Of a stretch of DNA of 64,000 nucleotides, positions 38,701 through 50,150 are shown piece by piece; position 1 is the first letter of the stretch, and every line of letters begins with the position of its first letter. Under the pieces are notes generated by a model. The model saw only the letters and a list, made by a program, of their open reading frames with translations. It did not search any database and was not told the DNA's origin. This DNA comes from Varanus komodoensis (Eukaryota > Chordata > Lepidosauria > Squamata > Varanidae), in contig NW_025336495.1 in the NCBI RefSeq assembly GCF_004798865.1, forward strand, positions 1,123,701-1,187,700, given 5' to 3'. Position numbers and translations under genes: made by a program.

Positions 38701-41700
38701 TGTTGAAATAACAACCAAGATGCCTCCAAGGAACCCGGTTCTGCTGAGCCAATTAACTCTTTGGCGGATAAAATGCAAGAGACCTCCCCGTCACAGAGCA
38801 GATGGTTAGAAGATGGTTGGTGGCATTCCCCATCTCCCCATTATGTTTGTGAGCCGCCCTAAGGCTTCGGCGAATGGGGCGGCATAGAAGTTCCATACAT
38901 ACATACATACATACATAATCTCCCAACACCATCAAGCAGCATCTTACGTAGAGCACTGCAGACAACAGCAGCTCTTCGGGTTTTATATTCCCTGGTCCAG
39001 AACACACCTCCAGCACGCCTGTGTCCCTTCTCAGCCACACACATTCTCTGCCAAGCCTCTAAATGAAGGTTTTTCCTGGACTGGCTTTCCTGTGACTTCC
39101 CTGCCTCTACCCCAGTCTTCTGTAGGGTGCCCCTTTTGCTCAGGCTTCAGTTCAGCTCAGGCTTGTTAACCTGCTGCCTCCGTCTCCGACTGCTGCATGC
39201 GGCTCCCACCGCAGCCTCAGCCCTTGGCTCATTCCTGTCTCCCATAACAAGGGCGAGAACCTCTTTCAGTTTCGAGCGAGAATCCCGGTGGTGGGAGAGC
39301 CCAATGCAAAAGGAAGGGAGCCCAAAATACCCCAGTGGTAGCATTTTTCATTTAAAGGTCTCTTGCATTTTATCATGCCAGCACTGACATGCTAAGAAAA
39401 ATATTCCAGTTTTTTAAAGGGAGGAAAATGCACCAAGGAGCAAACACAGCTGGGCAGGGGGAAGGGGCAGTGGGTGCACCCGGGCAAGGGGGCACGGCTT
39501 TCTGAGGCCCCGTGAAGTGCCAGGCAGAGATGCCAGAGCTGCTGCCTCCTGCTCACAGCCGGCCCTTGCTCAGGATCCTGGTTTGGCACAGCTCCTGCCT
39601 AGGGACTGCTGGCCTGTGCTTGGCCGCCCAGCCTCCTCCCTGCCTTCTCCGCCACTGCTCCTCTGCCCTGGGCCCACGCGAGCACCTGCGGGGCGAGTTC
39701 CACAGCTGCCATGCACAGGCAAGGAGTGGCAGGCAGGCAGGCCAGCAGGGGCGTTCACACAGGCCAGGCGTGGCTGAACCACACCCTGCCCCTCCGCCTC
39801 CGCCTCCCCTAAGCGGTCCCACTTCGGGGGTGCTTCCTGATGGAGGACTCCAGGACTCATAACCAGAAGCCCTTGTTCCTGGGCAGCTCAAGCGGAAAGT
39901 GAGGAGAAATTACCTGCAACTGTTCAGATGTATTTGTTCAGTAATGCAATCGGTATATTTCAATTTGGAATCTTATCTCATTCCCAGTTCCACACATTTC
40001 TGGAGAGGCTGGCTGCACCGGCACTCCTGGTTTTTCCATTTCTGCCCATAGCAGCTGCTGGGGGGAATGCAGCTGAGCTCAGAGGGAGGGGGCGTGGGGG
40101 GCAGACGGCACCCACCCTCCTTGTTCCACTCCTCCGTGAATTTACGGCCACGCTGCTTTTCAAGAGGCCAGGGCCGTTGCCGTGCCTGATCCGCAAATGG
40201 GATGGAGCAGGTTCTTGGCCCAGCATGCTCCTACCACAGCGCACTAAAATCGTTAGTCTCTCAGGACAGACCCTGTTGGAAGTTATTCTTCCAAACCCTG
40301 TTTTATGCAGGTGAAAATAAGGTGGGGGAGATTTTAATCCAGTTCAGGGCAAGCCTGTTCAAAATATTACAGAGCAATGGAGGGCAGGAAGGCAAGGGGG
40401 GAGAGCCACTGTTTAGGGGCTTTATGCAGGAAGGCACATCCACACAGACACACCACTAATATTTGCTCTCGGCTCGATCATGTTTCGGCTTGGTTTTTTC
40501 TCAACTTCCCTCTGCAGCCATGTTGCTCAGATCTACAGATCATGCAAACACAGAATGAGGAAGACGACCCAACGGGCATGCCAGTCACCCCAAAAGATGC
40601 TTCCCTCAAGGAGTGGCCATTGCAAGTACATCAGCATACAATTACACACACATGCAGGAATAACAGAGGCGAAGCGCGTTGAGCACCGAAAGCAAACTGG
40701 GATGGGTGCATCTCCAGGCTTCCCTTCCAAAAGGCCACGCGTGTCCCCTTGGGTAGGAAGGCCCAAAGGTGTGGGGCCACCCCTGAGAAAGCCCCAGCCC
40801 CAGTTCCACCAGCCCCACTGTCCTTGCTGAGGAGCTGCAGAGCAGAGCCTCCGATGCAGCCGCGCTTGGGTGCGACTGGCCCGTCAAACGACGAGTGCCC
40901 AGGCTGGAGCTTGCCGGCCCCGCGGCTGCGCCTCGCAAGAGCTGCTGGCTCACCTCGTCCCTCCAGGCACGCAGAGGAGAGGAGATGGAGTAGCACCTTC
41001 TGCCCACTGTGTATTTTCCCTCTGGGTGGCTCGGAGGGTGCAGCCCAGAGGGAGGCAGATGGCCGGGAGCTTCAGTTTGGGCCACGTAATGGTCCCGGTA
41101 AGGCCAATAATGGGACGCTCTTCTCCTCAAGTTCCTGCCTGGACCTTAAGCACTTCAGCAAAGGCCCTCGCTAAGGTACCACTTCTAAGGCAAGCCAGGT
41201 CCATGTGGTGCCCCATCTGTGGAACGTGCTCCCCCGGGAGAGCCACCTGGTGCCGTCCTTTTGGGGTTAGCTGCAGCCTTGGTGAGCTGCCAAGTCCCAC
41301 GCATTTTGTGTTACTGTTCTGAATGTTTTTGCTTGACACTGCACACCACCCAGACAGCCCCGTGGGCGATGGGTTGGTTTATACATGTAATAAATACTAT
41401 CAGGGACATGTCCCAGGAGGCCTCATGACACCTCATGACACCTCAAAGCCAGCTTGAAAATATAAGGGAGTCCATCTGACCTGCAGGAAGAAAAGGTGCT
41501 GTGTGATCTCCTGCAGAAGCTCCTCCTCAACTTTCTCTGGGTAAAACTTTGCCAGGAAGCAAAAGCTCACCGGCTCTTCCTTGGGGATGTCCTGATCCAA
41601 AACCTGTTCAAAAGAGAAGAGAATGAAAGCCGCTGAGCGACAGCGACTGGGAGAGCTGGCACAGTTGCTGCTTTCACATCTTGCTTTTGCCATGAATGCA

Positions 41701-44700
41701 CAAAGAAGCCTTGAGTTGGCTGGGAATGATGTGTTTTGCAGTCCAACCCATCTGGGAAAGGCAAGCCCCTCTCTGCCCCGGCCTTGGCACACGCACATCC
41801 ATCCGTCGATATGGCGACAGCAGTAATACCGACTCGGCCTACAGGTTGGGATGCAAAATTTGGAATCCAAATGGGACGGACATCGCGCATACTCTGCCAT
41901 CTATCACAGAGTTGCACAAATTTGGGAATGCTTTCCACCCCACATTTTAACCACCGCTCCTGCAAGATGGCCTGCACCTGCCAGGTGCCCTCCAGGTGTT
42001 CTGGACAGCGGCTGTCATCTGCACCTTCGACCAAGCTGGTGGGACGGATGGGAGTCGCCATCCAAGGCAATTGGAGGGCGCCAGGTCGGAGGAGGCCGAG
42101 GCTGGTTGCTGCGCGTGACAATGGCCGACTTGAACGTACGAGCCGCACCGGTGGCTTGCGGAGTCACCTGCTGCCACCCACCGGGGCTTGTTTAAGCCAT
42201 AGCGATCATCTGCGTCTCTGCTGCTGTTACTTGCAGCTCTGGCGAAAACACCACTGCTTCCTCCCAGCCTCTGTCGGCGTCAGTGGCGAGCAAGGAGAAG
42301 AGCTGTGACGGTGACAGTGGGGATGCGGAAGGCGGCAGCCAGGCCTCCGGCTTCCGGGATCATAACGCAGCCCCGAGATCCAGCAACCCGCAGAAGACAC
42401 GCCTCTGAGCAGCCAGCACGGAGCACAGGGAATGGCGCCGACAGCCCAGCTGAGCTCAGCCCACTGCCCTCCAGACACGCAAGTCCACCTTGATTGCTCA
42501 GCCCTCCCTTTTTTGGGGCAGCAATCTGTGCCATGAATGTTTTACATTGGTTCGATCTTGCATTATATATGCATTTTAATTTGAACCAGTTAAAGTCATT
42601 TGAGAAACATACATTAAGCAGCTCAGAAGGACCAGGAGAAGATGGGATCGTGCTCCGGCTGTGGAGTATTATGGGCAGGCAGAGGCAGCAGTGTCTTCTC
42701 CAGCACTAGCTGAAGGGGTCATGGTGACATTCAAAGCAGCAAAAAGCTGATCTGTAAACAGTACTCATGGGTGCAGTGTCGAATCGTTCACAGACATGAA
42801 TACTGGGCTTTCTTGTTTGCAGCTCAAATCGCAGACACCGACCCTTGAAAATAGCTCTCAGCTTTCTCTAGGGCAGCCTTCCCCAGCCTGCAGAGACACA
42901 GGAATTCTTGGCCCCAGAGCCAAATTCCACTGCAGAGACACTCCCAGTGGCCACATCCCAGTGGTGTGTGACACCCCAGGAGAAGAGAGAGGGTGAAAAA
43001 CATCAACTTATCGTAGCTTAAGGGGACAATTCCCCATTGTACTGGGGAGTACCGGGAGTTGCAGGACCTTTTCTGAGTAAATCTGCACAGGACAACTCTT
43101 GCTGCTAGAAAGCGAGACTTAGGAGAGGCATTCTGCCCTTTTAAAATGCAGACGGGGGAAAGCTGCACGCAAACCCAAGCAGAAGAAACGTGGCCAGAAG
43201 AAAGGAGAAGGGGAAATGGCTGCCTGGAGCCGGAGGGGTGGGGAGAGGGGCTCCTCACCCACTGTGGCTTTTCTTTTGAGCTGGACAGGAGCTATCCAGG
43301 GGGTTCCGTCACAACGAATCTATGCTGGGCACACAGGTCAGCACCCTGGTCAGATCCCATCAACCTGAACAGGCCAGCCATGCCGGATGACGTGCCCCTT
43401 ACCATGGGAGTCACCAGCCTCCCCTGACCCAAGCATGCAGATTTGTCCCCTGGCTGGGAATTCTCCACCCTCTCATGAAGCTCCCCCATTTCAAGCTGAT
43501 GGCGAGCATCCAGACCTTCTTATCCATCTTCAGCCAGGTTCCTAGCCCTCTGGCGGAGTACTGCAAGCCGAAGAACCACGATTCCCGCAGACCCAACGCA
43601 CGGCACACCTGGTCAAACAGGTCTTTCCCCTTCCATTTCACCTATGGACAAAAGGCCAAAAATCCATTAAAAACATGGAAACAGAGCGAGTCAGAAGGGG
43701 CCTCCCAGGCCATCTAGTCTGACCCCCGGCTCCAGCCGGCTCCACTCACGACATGCCCACCATGTGCATGTCCAGCCTATCCTTGAACACCCGCACCGAT
43801 GGGGCCTCAACCACCTCCCGTGGAAGCCCATTCCACACCCTCGGGGTCCTGACAGTCAGGAAGTGCTTCCTGGCATCCAAATGGAACCTGGGTTCCCTGA
43901 GCTTGGCTCCGTTGGAGCGCGTCCTGCCTTCCTCTGCAGGGGAGAACAGATCTCTGCCCACCTCCGTGTGACACCCCCTCACATACCTGTATGTCGCCAA
44001 CACATCCCCTCTGAGCCTCCTCTTCTCCAGGCTGAAGAGACCCAGTTCCCTCAGTCTCACCTCGTATGGCATCCCCTGCAAACTGGCCACCCACCTTGTG
44101 GCCCTGCGCTGCACTGATTCCAACCTGGCTATATCCTTCCTGCAACGAGGGGCCCAGAACTGATTACGGCTGCAGAGCCAGATTCCAGAAAGGGAAGGCC
44201 TGCTCTTTAGATGCCCTAGGTGAGTGTTTCCAGGCAGCGCATCTATTGGAGCGCAGAAAATGCACAACTGTGCATCAGCACAGAAAAGGCATACCTCATG
44301 AAGCCGTGTGCAGGCTTCACTTTCATGATTTCACCTTTAAAATGAAGTTTCAAGTTCCTAGCCCTTATGGCTGAAAATGCCAGTTGCCAGGGAGGTGACT
44401 GAACACACATTTCAGTGGAATTAATTATTTCTGGATTATATTTTTAATCTGTCCAATAACCAATATTTCCGCAAATTCACTGCTCAGGAGAACAACAGTC
44501 CAAGGTGCTGTGCTGCTTGTGGGTACAGACACACAAGAATTTTGTTCCCATTTGTAAATCATGTGAGCAGGAGTACCTTTCTCAGGTAAGGTACATTATT
44601 TCCCACACTTGCATTCATTTCCAAAGTGAGTGCAAGTGCTCACTTCCAAAACATGCATTTCCCCACCTATCCAAAAATTCACATTTTCACACTTCAGTCT

Positions 44701-46272
44701 ATGAGGGGCAAACTGTGCATTTGGGATACATGTTTGAAGTGCCTCCATTTTTCCTGTTTGCGGGAGGAACATTTGCATTCAGCAGCAGAAACAAAGCAAG
44801 CATTGAGGGAGAAAATGGGGAACCTCACAAGTTCAAATATTGCTTGTGCTGCCGTGCCTATTTGCTGGTTTTCTAAAGGCATCGGGTTGGCCATTGTGAG
44901 AAAAGGGACCCTGGACAGATGTGCCTTCGGCCCTGATCCAGCAGGACTTCCTCTATGGCTTAGCGTTTCATCTGCACCGCTGCTAACCGTGGCTTATGCA
45001 CCCTGGTTAACCATGGTTTGCAAAGTCAGCTACTTCCCAGGCCTATGGACTTTGTCCTCCCAGAACTGGACACTTGTGTTTTGAGGCTTTCCTTTTGGAC
45101 ACTTGTGTTTCAGGGTGTTTTGGGACTTCTCTCCTCTTTAGCAAATATCCAGACCTATATTCAGACCTCCACAAACACACTGAGAGGGTGCTCCTGACTC
45201 CCCCATGCTCATGGATTACATTTCATCCCAATCTGCCGGTGTGAAGGTAGGAAGAATACTAAGGCTGTAATTTCTGATCTAAATGAGTAGTTAAGAGTCT
45301 TCGGCTGATGGAATGAGGGCAGCTTCAAAGGCATGTCCCAACAGCAAGGAGGAAAACACGCCAGTCCCCACCCACCCGCCGCCCCTGGCACAAGGGATTC
45401 GTACAGGCAGATGGAGTTTGGCAAACTCCTTTACAAAACCAACAGTGGAAGCACTTTCATGCCAGCAAGATCCTTCCCTTCAGAGTGCCTGCCTGCCGTG
45501 TCTCTGCACGTCCTGGATCTCGGCGTGCCACCGGATAGAGAAGGAGCAAGGCAAGAGCAGCCCAAGAGGGAGGCGGTGCTTTGCTGCATCCTCCACTGAG
45601 AATGATTTGGCGGCCGGCGGGCGATTGCCTGCCCCGAGCAGAGGCTGACGGAAAGGTGGCCGAGGCTGCAGTTCACAGAGAGCACAGCGGGCGGGCTCGA
45701 AGCACCCGAGCAACTCCTTCTTGTGGAACCCAGCGGCTCTCATGGCCCAGCAGCCAAGCACAGCAAGAAGCTTGGAAAGAACAGCGCCTGGCAGAGTCCC
45801 GTGCGGAAGACTTTTCCTGAAAGGACTGGGCGGATGAATATGCCCTCCTATTATTCCATGAACCCCAGCGTGCTGAAAACGCGCTCAGCCCAGCTCTCCC
45901 CAATCTGATGCTCTGTGGTTCCCATCGTCCACAAGCTGACTGGGAATGATGGAAACTGTGGTCCAATATATCTGAAGGGCATCAGGTTGGGGCAGCCTTG
46001 TTCAGCTGAAGTTTTGTCAAGATGTCCTGGATTTCTTTGCGCAGGCAGATTTTTGCAGGAATGGGAACCCTCTGAAAAATGCAAACCTTCCCTCTCAGAT
46101 CTGGATCCTGAAATATTTAGGTAAAACTTGGATTCCATCTACTGCCTCCACCTGTACCCCCAAAATACCCACCCAACATTACCTCACAGCTGAACTCCAT
46201 CTCAGTATCCACGGTTGTCACTTTAACTTTAAACGTCTTCGGCTGCTTCTTCTTCAGGCCAGTGATAGACAT
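26800..46272 (-). CDS. Merlin (NF2)-like FERM protein, probable NF2 paralogue (fifteen coding exons; terminal exon unresolved)
   Basis: A membrane-cytoskeleton linker of the merlin/ERM family. Coding exons, right to left: 46183-46272, 43516-43641, 41481-41603, 36961-37044, 36005-36073, 35754-35836, 34895-34970, 34049-34186, 32222-32296, 30624-30737, 29890-30012, 29458-29675, 28664-28769, 27219-27346, 26800-26959. Lengths and phases match my recollection of human NF2 exons, except exon 1 (shorter), exon 8 (one codon longer) and exon 15 (one shorter). The joined frame gives 571 residues. FERM spans about 10-305; a charged coiled coil spans about 320-475. YQMTPEM (169-175) is the merlin blue box, and Ser511 in KRLSFEI matches Ser518, the PAK/PKA site. 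The human N-terminal MAGAIASR is absent, and an in-frame TAG at 46300-46302 confirms the start. The proline-rich linker of merlin is replaced by unrelated sequence. The exon 2 donor (AAG/GTCTGG) is weak. After exon 15 the protein either splices to a short last exon or reads on to the TAA at 26650. I think it is an NF2 duplicate and not NF2 itself. Confidence 0.9.
27425..27695 (+). mobile_element. CR1 LINE 3' end, sense (merlin-like intron 14 side)
   Basis: Sense remnant of the ORF2 tail and 3' UTR (GCTCCAACGGAGCAAAGCTC, then GGTGTGGAATGGGCTTCC), ending GTCAGACTAGATGGCCCC and TTTCTATGTTTCTATG. Confidence 0.8.
31018..31366 (-). mobile_element. Sauria-type SINE, minus orientation
   Basis: Read on the minus strand it begins GGTGGCGCAGTGGTTTAAAC (A box) with GGTTCGAATC (B box), like a tRNA gene. 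It continues through an unrelated body and ends GGCATGACTGGACTTGATGT, AAACCTTTACC, the BovB-like tail. This is the layout of squamate Sauria SINEs, which are moved by BovB. It is nearly full length. A second copy is at 37880-38227. Confidence 0.85.
32560..33330 (-). mobile_element. CR1 LINE 3' part, antisense, with a short inverted piece at its tip
   Basis: The minus strand encodes [20 protein letters not shown], then [20 protein letters not shown], then the ORF2 end. The 3' tip (32640-32700) is preceded by a sense copy of the same tip (32561-32615), making an inverted repeat. This is one of the best-preserved CR1 ORF2 ends here. Confidence 0.85.
33428..33840 (-). repeat. Two antisense MIR/L2-tail SINE fragments
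   Basis: 33428-33540 has GCCAAGGTCACCTGCAGGC and GGGGAACTGAGCCTGGGTC (reversed MIR-type core). 33605-33840 has GTTTATATCCCACTGCTCTT followed by CTCACAACAGCCCTGTGGGG, the reverse of a GGGATATAAA-tailed SINE such as that at 51960-52205. A short (GGGGT)n run is embedded at about 33746. Confidence 0.45.
35870..35945 (+). mobile_element. CR1 3' end fragment, sense, other subfamily
   Basis: GGGTTGGACCTGATAGCCTT, CCCCTTCCAGCTC, TTCTATGGTTCT is the typical CR1 3' terminus of the type seen at about 5200. It sits about 35 bases upstream of the acceptor of merlin-like exon 6. Confidence 0.65.
36718..36790 (+). mobile_element. CR1 3' end fragment, sense
   Basis: Only the last about 70 bases: GCTGGAGCCGGGGGTCAGAC, AGATGGCCCGGGAGACCCC, then TTTCTATGTTTCTATG. 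It lies in an intron of the merlin-like gene. Confidence 0.75.
37660..37752. repeat. Best-preserved copy of the palindromic short repeat
   Basis: CCCTCCAGATGTGTTGGACT at the left and ACAACACATCTGG at the right form inverted ends around ACTACAATTCCCAGCAT (37688-37704). That core is identical to the common ZNF143/THAP11 promoter motif. It lies in an intron of the merlin-like gene. Confidence 0.55.
37880..38227 (-). mobile_element. Sauria-type SINE, minus orientation, second copy
   Basis: Same layout as 31018-31366: tRNA-like head GGTGGCGCAGTGGTTAAACC near 38219 on the minus strand, shared body GCATGCTTTCGAACTGCAAG, and BovB-like tail at the left end. It differs from the first copy by scattered substitutions and small indels. 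It lies in an intron of the merlin-like gene. Confidence 0.85.
38845..38920 (+). repeat. L2-type tail ending in a (CATA)n microsatellite
   Basis: GTGAGCCGCCCTAAGGCTTC and GGCGGCATAGAAGTTC are the L2-type tail. The usual (AAAT)n end is replaced by six CATA units at about 38895-38918. Confidence 0.7.
41115..41405 (+). mobile_element. L2 LINE 3' end, sense
   Basis: TGGTGCCCCATCTGTGGAAC and GCTCCCCCGGGAGAGCCACC resemble the L2 ORF2 tail (W-N-x-L-P-R-E). It ends GGGCGATGGGTTGGTTTATA and TGTAATAAATA. It lies in an intron of the merlin-like gene. Confidence 0.6.
43672..44160 (-). mobile_element. CR1 LINE 3' end, antisense, well preserved
   Basis: The minus strand carries an almost uninterrupted ORF2 end: [18 protein letters not shown], then [19 protein letters not shown], to [11 protein letters not shown] and a stop, followed by the standard 3' UTR. 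It lies about 30 bases upstream (transcript sense) of merlin-like exon 2, so it borders that exon's acceptor region. Confidence 0.9.
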
Positions 46273-46305
46273 GTTTTTAAGCCTCCAGGCGCACCCAACC
46301 TAGGA
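46273..46305 (-). other. 5' UTR part of the first coding exon of the merlin-like gene, with splice acceptor
   Basis: Immediately upstream of the ATG, read on the minus strand, a pyrimidine run ending in TTGTGCAG looks like a good splice acceptor at 46306-46307. It implies a non-coding first exon farther right. The 33 bases between it and the ATG contain an in-frame TAG, so translation cannot come from an upstream exon in this frame. Where the first exon lies (GC-rich 47.0-47.7 kb or the CpG block near 52.4 kb) is not visible. Confidence 0.55.
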
Positions 46306-47194
46306 CTGCACAAGAGAAGCGGCCGTTGGGAAAAGGGACAAGGCATGGAGGACGGGCAGTGCCAGGTGCATCCCTGTTTGCGCAGGAGCCCGGCCTGTCG
46401 TGTGGCTGGACCAACAGCTGCTCAGATGCACGGCCGGCCGGCCTGCGGGCTCCACCGAGCCAGGGGCGGATCCAGCCTCCATCATTTGGCTAAGCTTTTC
46501 CTTCAGCCAGGACACTGCAGCCTAAAAGCAAGTCCTCTTTCTGCGGGGGCTACCTATGCTTTTTTCTGGAAAGCTCGGATGATTATTCATTGTGAGTGGT
46601 CTTACAGGTGAGGCTCCCAGGGTCACACGCATCAGGAAACAGCTAAAGATACTGGTTCATAGAACATGTCAAGGGTGCAACTCTAAAAGTCCCAGCATTC
46701 CCTGGCCAGCACGGGCTTGGCAATGGGTTCCATGTTTAAAGACACAGACCTTTCACTGTCTAAACATGCACCAGATTGTAGGACTTTTTCTGGCTCAGCA
46801 TGCATTAGGATCTCACCCTATTTTTTAAGTTTTAAAAGAAGTAAAAATGATTTGAAATCTTTTTAAAAAGGAGATAAATGTCCGAACAGACAAAACATGG
46901 GAAATGAGGAACAAATGTATTACAAAGAACGATGCTAGCGAATCACAGTTTATTTTTAAAAACTTGAGAGAATATGAGTTGTAGTCCAACATGTCAGGAC
47001 ACCAAACCAGGGACAGCCGCTCCGTTCTTCACCCTCGTGGGGTGAGGCTGATCTGTGCTGCCCAGCACCAAAGGCCAGGGCAAGCAGGAAAGGTGCAGCC
47101 CGGGGCAAGAAGCGCCCCGTTAACATGTGGGGAGATGGCCACAGCGAGCGAGAAGTGCTTTGCGGATCCACTCCCATGTGCTTGTCATTCACTG

Positions 47195-47345
47195 TAATAT
47201 CATCATCAGGATGACAACCCTGTGAGGCAGGCTGGCCTGAGAGCCCGTGACTGGCCCAAGTCACCCAGTGAGCTCCACGGCTGAGTGGGGGCCAGAACCC
47301 AGACCACTGGAGTCCCAGTCCTGTTCTCTGAACCAGACACCATGC
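47195..47345 (-). repeat. MIR-like SINE, antisense
   Basis: CCTGTGAGGCAGGCTGGCCT, GTGACTGGCCCAAGTCACCC and AGTGAGCTCCACGGCTGAGT are the reverse of a tRNA-derived MIR-type core. Confidence 0.6.
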
Positions 47346-49479
47346 CTAAGGCCAGCAGGCTAGCTCAGGGGGACTGGGGGAGCCGCCCCACCGCAGCTGC
47401 CTCACTGTGTCTGATCAGGGAGAGGCTCTGCCTGAGCTTTGGCTGCCGGTGGCCTAGGAACCAGCTCTCCACAGAAGGTCCTGATAGGGGAGCAAGCGGT
47501 CTCATGACAACGTCCCTGCAGAGCAGGCTGGATGAGACCCGTTTTGCAGCTGGGAGGCCTGAGGTAGAGAAAGCGGGAGACACCCAGCCCGCCCACCGCC
47601 ACGGTGGGCTTCACGCCTGGGATGCCTGACTCCAGCCCGATGACCCGGGGCTCTGCACGCACACAGGGGCTGCCGGAAAGGCTGGTGGGCCCTCTCGGAG
47701 AGGGGCTCGACTGGCTCTCACCGCCCCGCCACAAAAAGCCCCTGCTTGTCTTGCACGCCAGCCTTCACTGACCTGGTGCCTTCCAGATGTGCTTGCTGAA
47801 CAACATCTGGGGGGCAGCAGGTTGGCAAACTGCTCTCTCCCTCTGCACCCAAGCAAAGGGGGAAATTTTTGAAACTATGGCTGTCCCGCGGGGTGAAAAC
47901 ACAACTACAGGGCTGGCCATATCCCCGGGAAAATGTAGGAACCAGGGCCCGGACTCTCATGGGTAATTTCACAGCAGAGCACCACCAAACCGCACACAGC
48001 GGCCAAGCCACAAGCGCCAGCATTTTTAGCGATAAGCCCGTTCCCAGCGCAAACACACCCTGCGTCACTAGCAGAACTGACGGCTGGAAAGGGGAGTGGG
48101 GAAGAACAGCTCTGCAGAAACGGAATGCACCTCGCAAGTCCTTTTCACAGTGTGACTCGCCCTGCTTGCTTCCCTGCCTCCTTCCTGCACTTCTAGTTTG
48201 CAGCCCAGAAATTAACGCAAGAAATTAAATCTGCAGGAGCAGCACGCTAAACAGTGCCATCTCCCCGCAGCCCTCACTTTTGTTGCCGATCCTGTTGCTT
48301 TGATTGCAAACAATTCAGGGGTCTGAATGAGGGACCTAATCCAACTGCTTTCTTACCTCTGGGGTTTCCTGGATGCATAAATTCCACAGCAGAAGTCAAA
48401 TTGGCTTCCTAATTCCTTCTCTGACTCAAGGAGGTTAACAGAAAAAAGCATTTAATCCTAAAGGTCGCAGTGTATCATCGCCCACATTCCCACAAGCATG
48501 GTAAAAAATAGCACCCAAGGACTGCTATGCTCCTCTGTCTGCGCTAAACCAGAGCATGTCAGCTCCACCGCCTTCGGGGAAATCAAAGAATTCACTTTGC
48601 AGGTGATGGGAGGCTGGCAAGCCATTTCCTGCAGGGGGCTTTTCAGGCTCCTCCCATCGGCTTCCCCACAGATTTTAAAACCAGGACGGCTCAACATTTT
48701 AAGATCTTTTAAATCTCCAGACAGACGAAAAACCAATGCAACTTGTGCAGAATGCTCAAGCATGTTGCTGACGTTCAGGAATAAGTACCGGTCACACTGA
48801 CTGCTGGTGCCCCACCAGCTACAAATTACAAACAGCTATGCGAGAAGAGGTAGTCCAGCGGACGGCGTGTTCGAACTGAATGAGAGCAACAGCCCTTCAG
48901 GTAAGCTGGGGTGGAGAAATGTTTCCCCTCACAAGGTCCAAGGCAACCTCAGAGAAGCTCTTGCGCAAAAACCCAGTGGTGCGATGGGACCTAAGTGAAA
49001 GGTAAAACAACAACCACAACCCCCCCCACACACACACACACGCACATTTAATCTTAAGCTCTTACTGCCAGTAAGCATCCACATTGAGGCAGATTTCCAC
49101 CTTTTAGAAAGGGGGCAAAACTGCACAAACACTAGAAAAGCACCAAGTTTCCTGCCATGAGCAGAAGAAACCGGTGCGGCCCCCGGAAAAACCACAGAGG
49201 GCCAGATCTGGTCCCACGGAAGGCTGGACTTGGCCACGGAGCCCGACGTTTTGCACCTGTGAGAGAATCCGACAAGCCTAAAGTTAACTGAGCCAAGTTT
49301 ATCGTTTTCCTATCCTGACCCCACAGAGGATCTAAGTGGCTGCATCTGAAATGCATGTGCATCCTTCTCCTCTCCGCATCTCCCGGCCTTTCCCCAGGGT
49401 CTCATTTGAAGCTGGAATCTCCCTGGAGCACAGAACTTCTTTGATTACCTTGAAAACAGACCAGGCACATTAATGGTGC

Positions 49480-50150
49480 AATAGGAACACTCAAACGTAT
49501 TTCAGCCGCATCTTGCTGTTGGATTTCTGTAACGTGCTCTATGTGGGGCTGCCCTGGAAAATGGTCCGGATGCTTCAACTGGTACAAAATAGAGCTGCCA
49601 GGTTGCTGACAGGGACCAGCCGTTATTCCCATGTAACTCCGGTCCTCTACCAGCTCCACTGGTTTCCGGTTGAAGTCCGGGCCCAATTCAAGGTATAGGT
49701 TTTAACCTATAAAGCCCTAAACAGCTTGGGACCAGGATACCTGAAGGAACATCTCCTTCCTTATATGCCCTCAAGCTCTGCGGGAGAGGCCCTGCCCTGG
49801 GAACCCTCCCTGAAGGAGGTAAAAAGGACATCTACTCGGAGCAGGGCCTTCTCTGAGGTGGCACCCAGATTGTGGAATGCATTCCCCAGAGAGGTTCACC
49901 TGGCGCCAAGCCTATATTCTTTTCAGCACCATGTCAAAACCTTTTTATTTAAACATCATTTTAAAAATTAGTAATTTTAGCAGTTTAACAGTTGTTTTTG
50001 ATTTATTTTTACTGGTTATATGTTATTTTATTGTATTGTTTTATTGATTGTTCTTATTGGCTATTGGTTTTAATAATGTAAGCCGCCCTGAGATGTTGTT
50101 GTAAAGGACGGCATATAAATATTTTAAATAAATAAATAAAACAAAATCTT
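49480..50150 (+). mobile_element. L2 LINE 3' end, sense
   Basis: Readable ORF2 end with one main frame change: LDFCNVLYVGLPWKMVRMLQ, LVQNRAARLLTGTSRYSHVT, then RAFSEVAPRLWNAFPREVHL. This is the L2 reverse-transcriptase C-terminal pattern. It ends GTAAGCCGCCCTGAGATG and AAATAAATAAAT. It is the reference in this window for identifying the short L2-type tails. Confidence 0.88.

Noticed and set aside
26800-46272. Calling the FERM gene ezrin, radixin or moesin
   Set aside because: It has the merlin blue box YQMTPEM and the KRLSFEI site and lacks a recognisable ERM actin-binding C-terminus.
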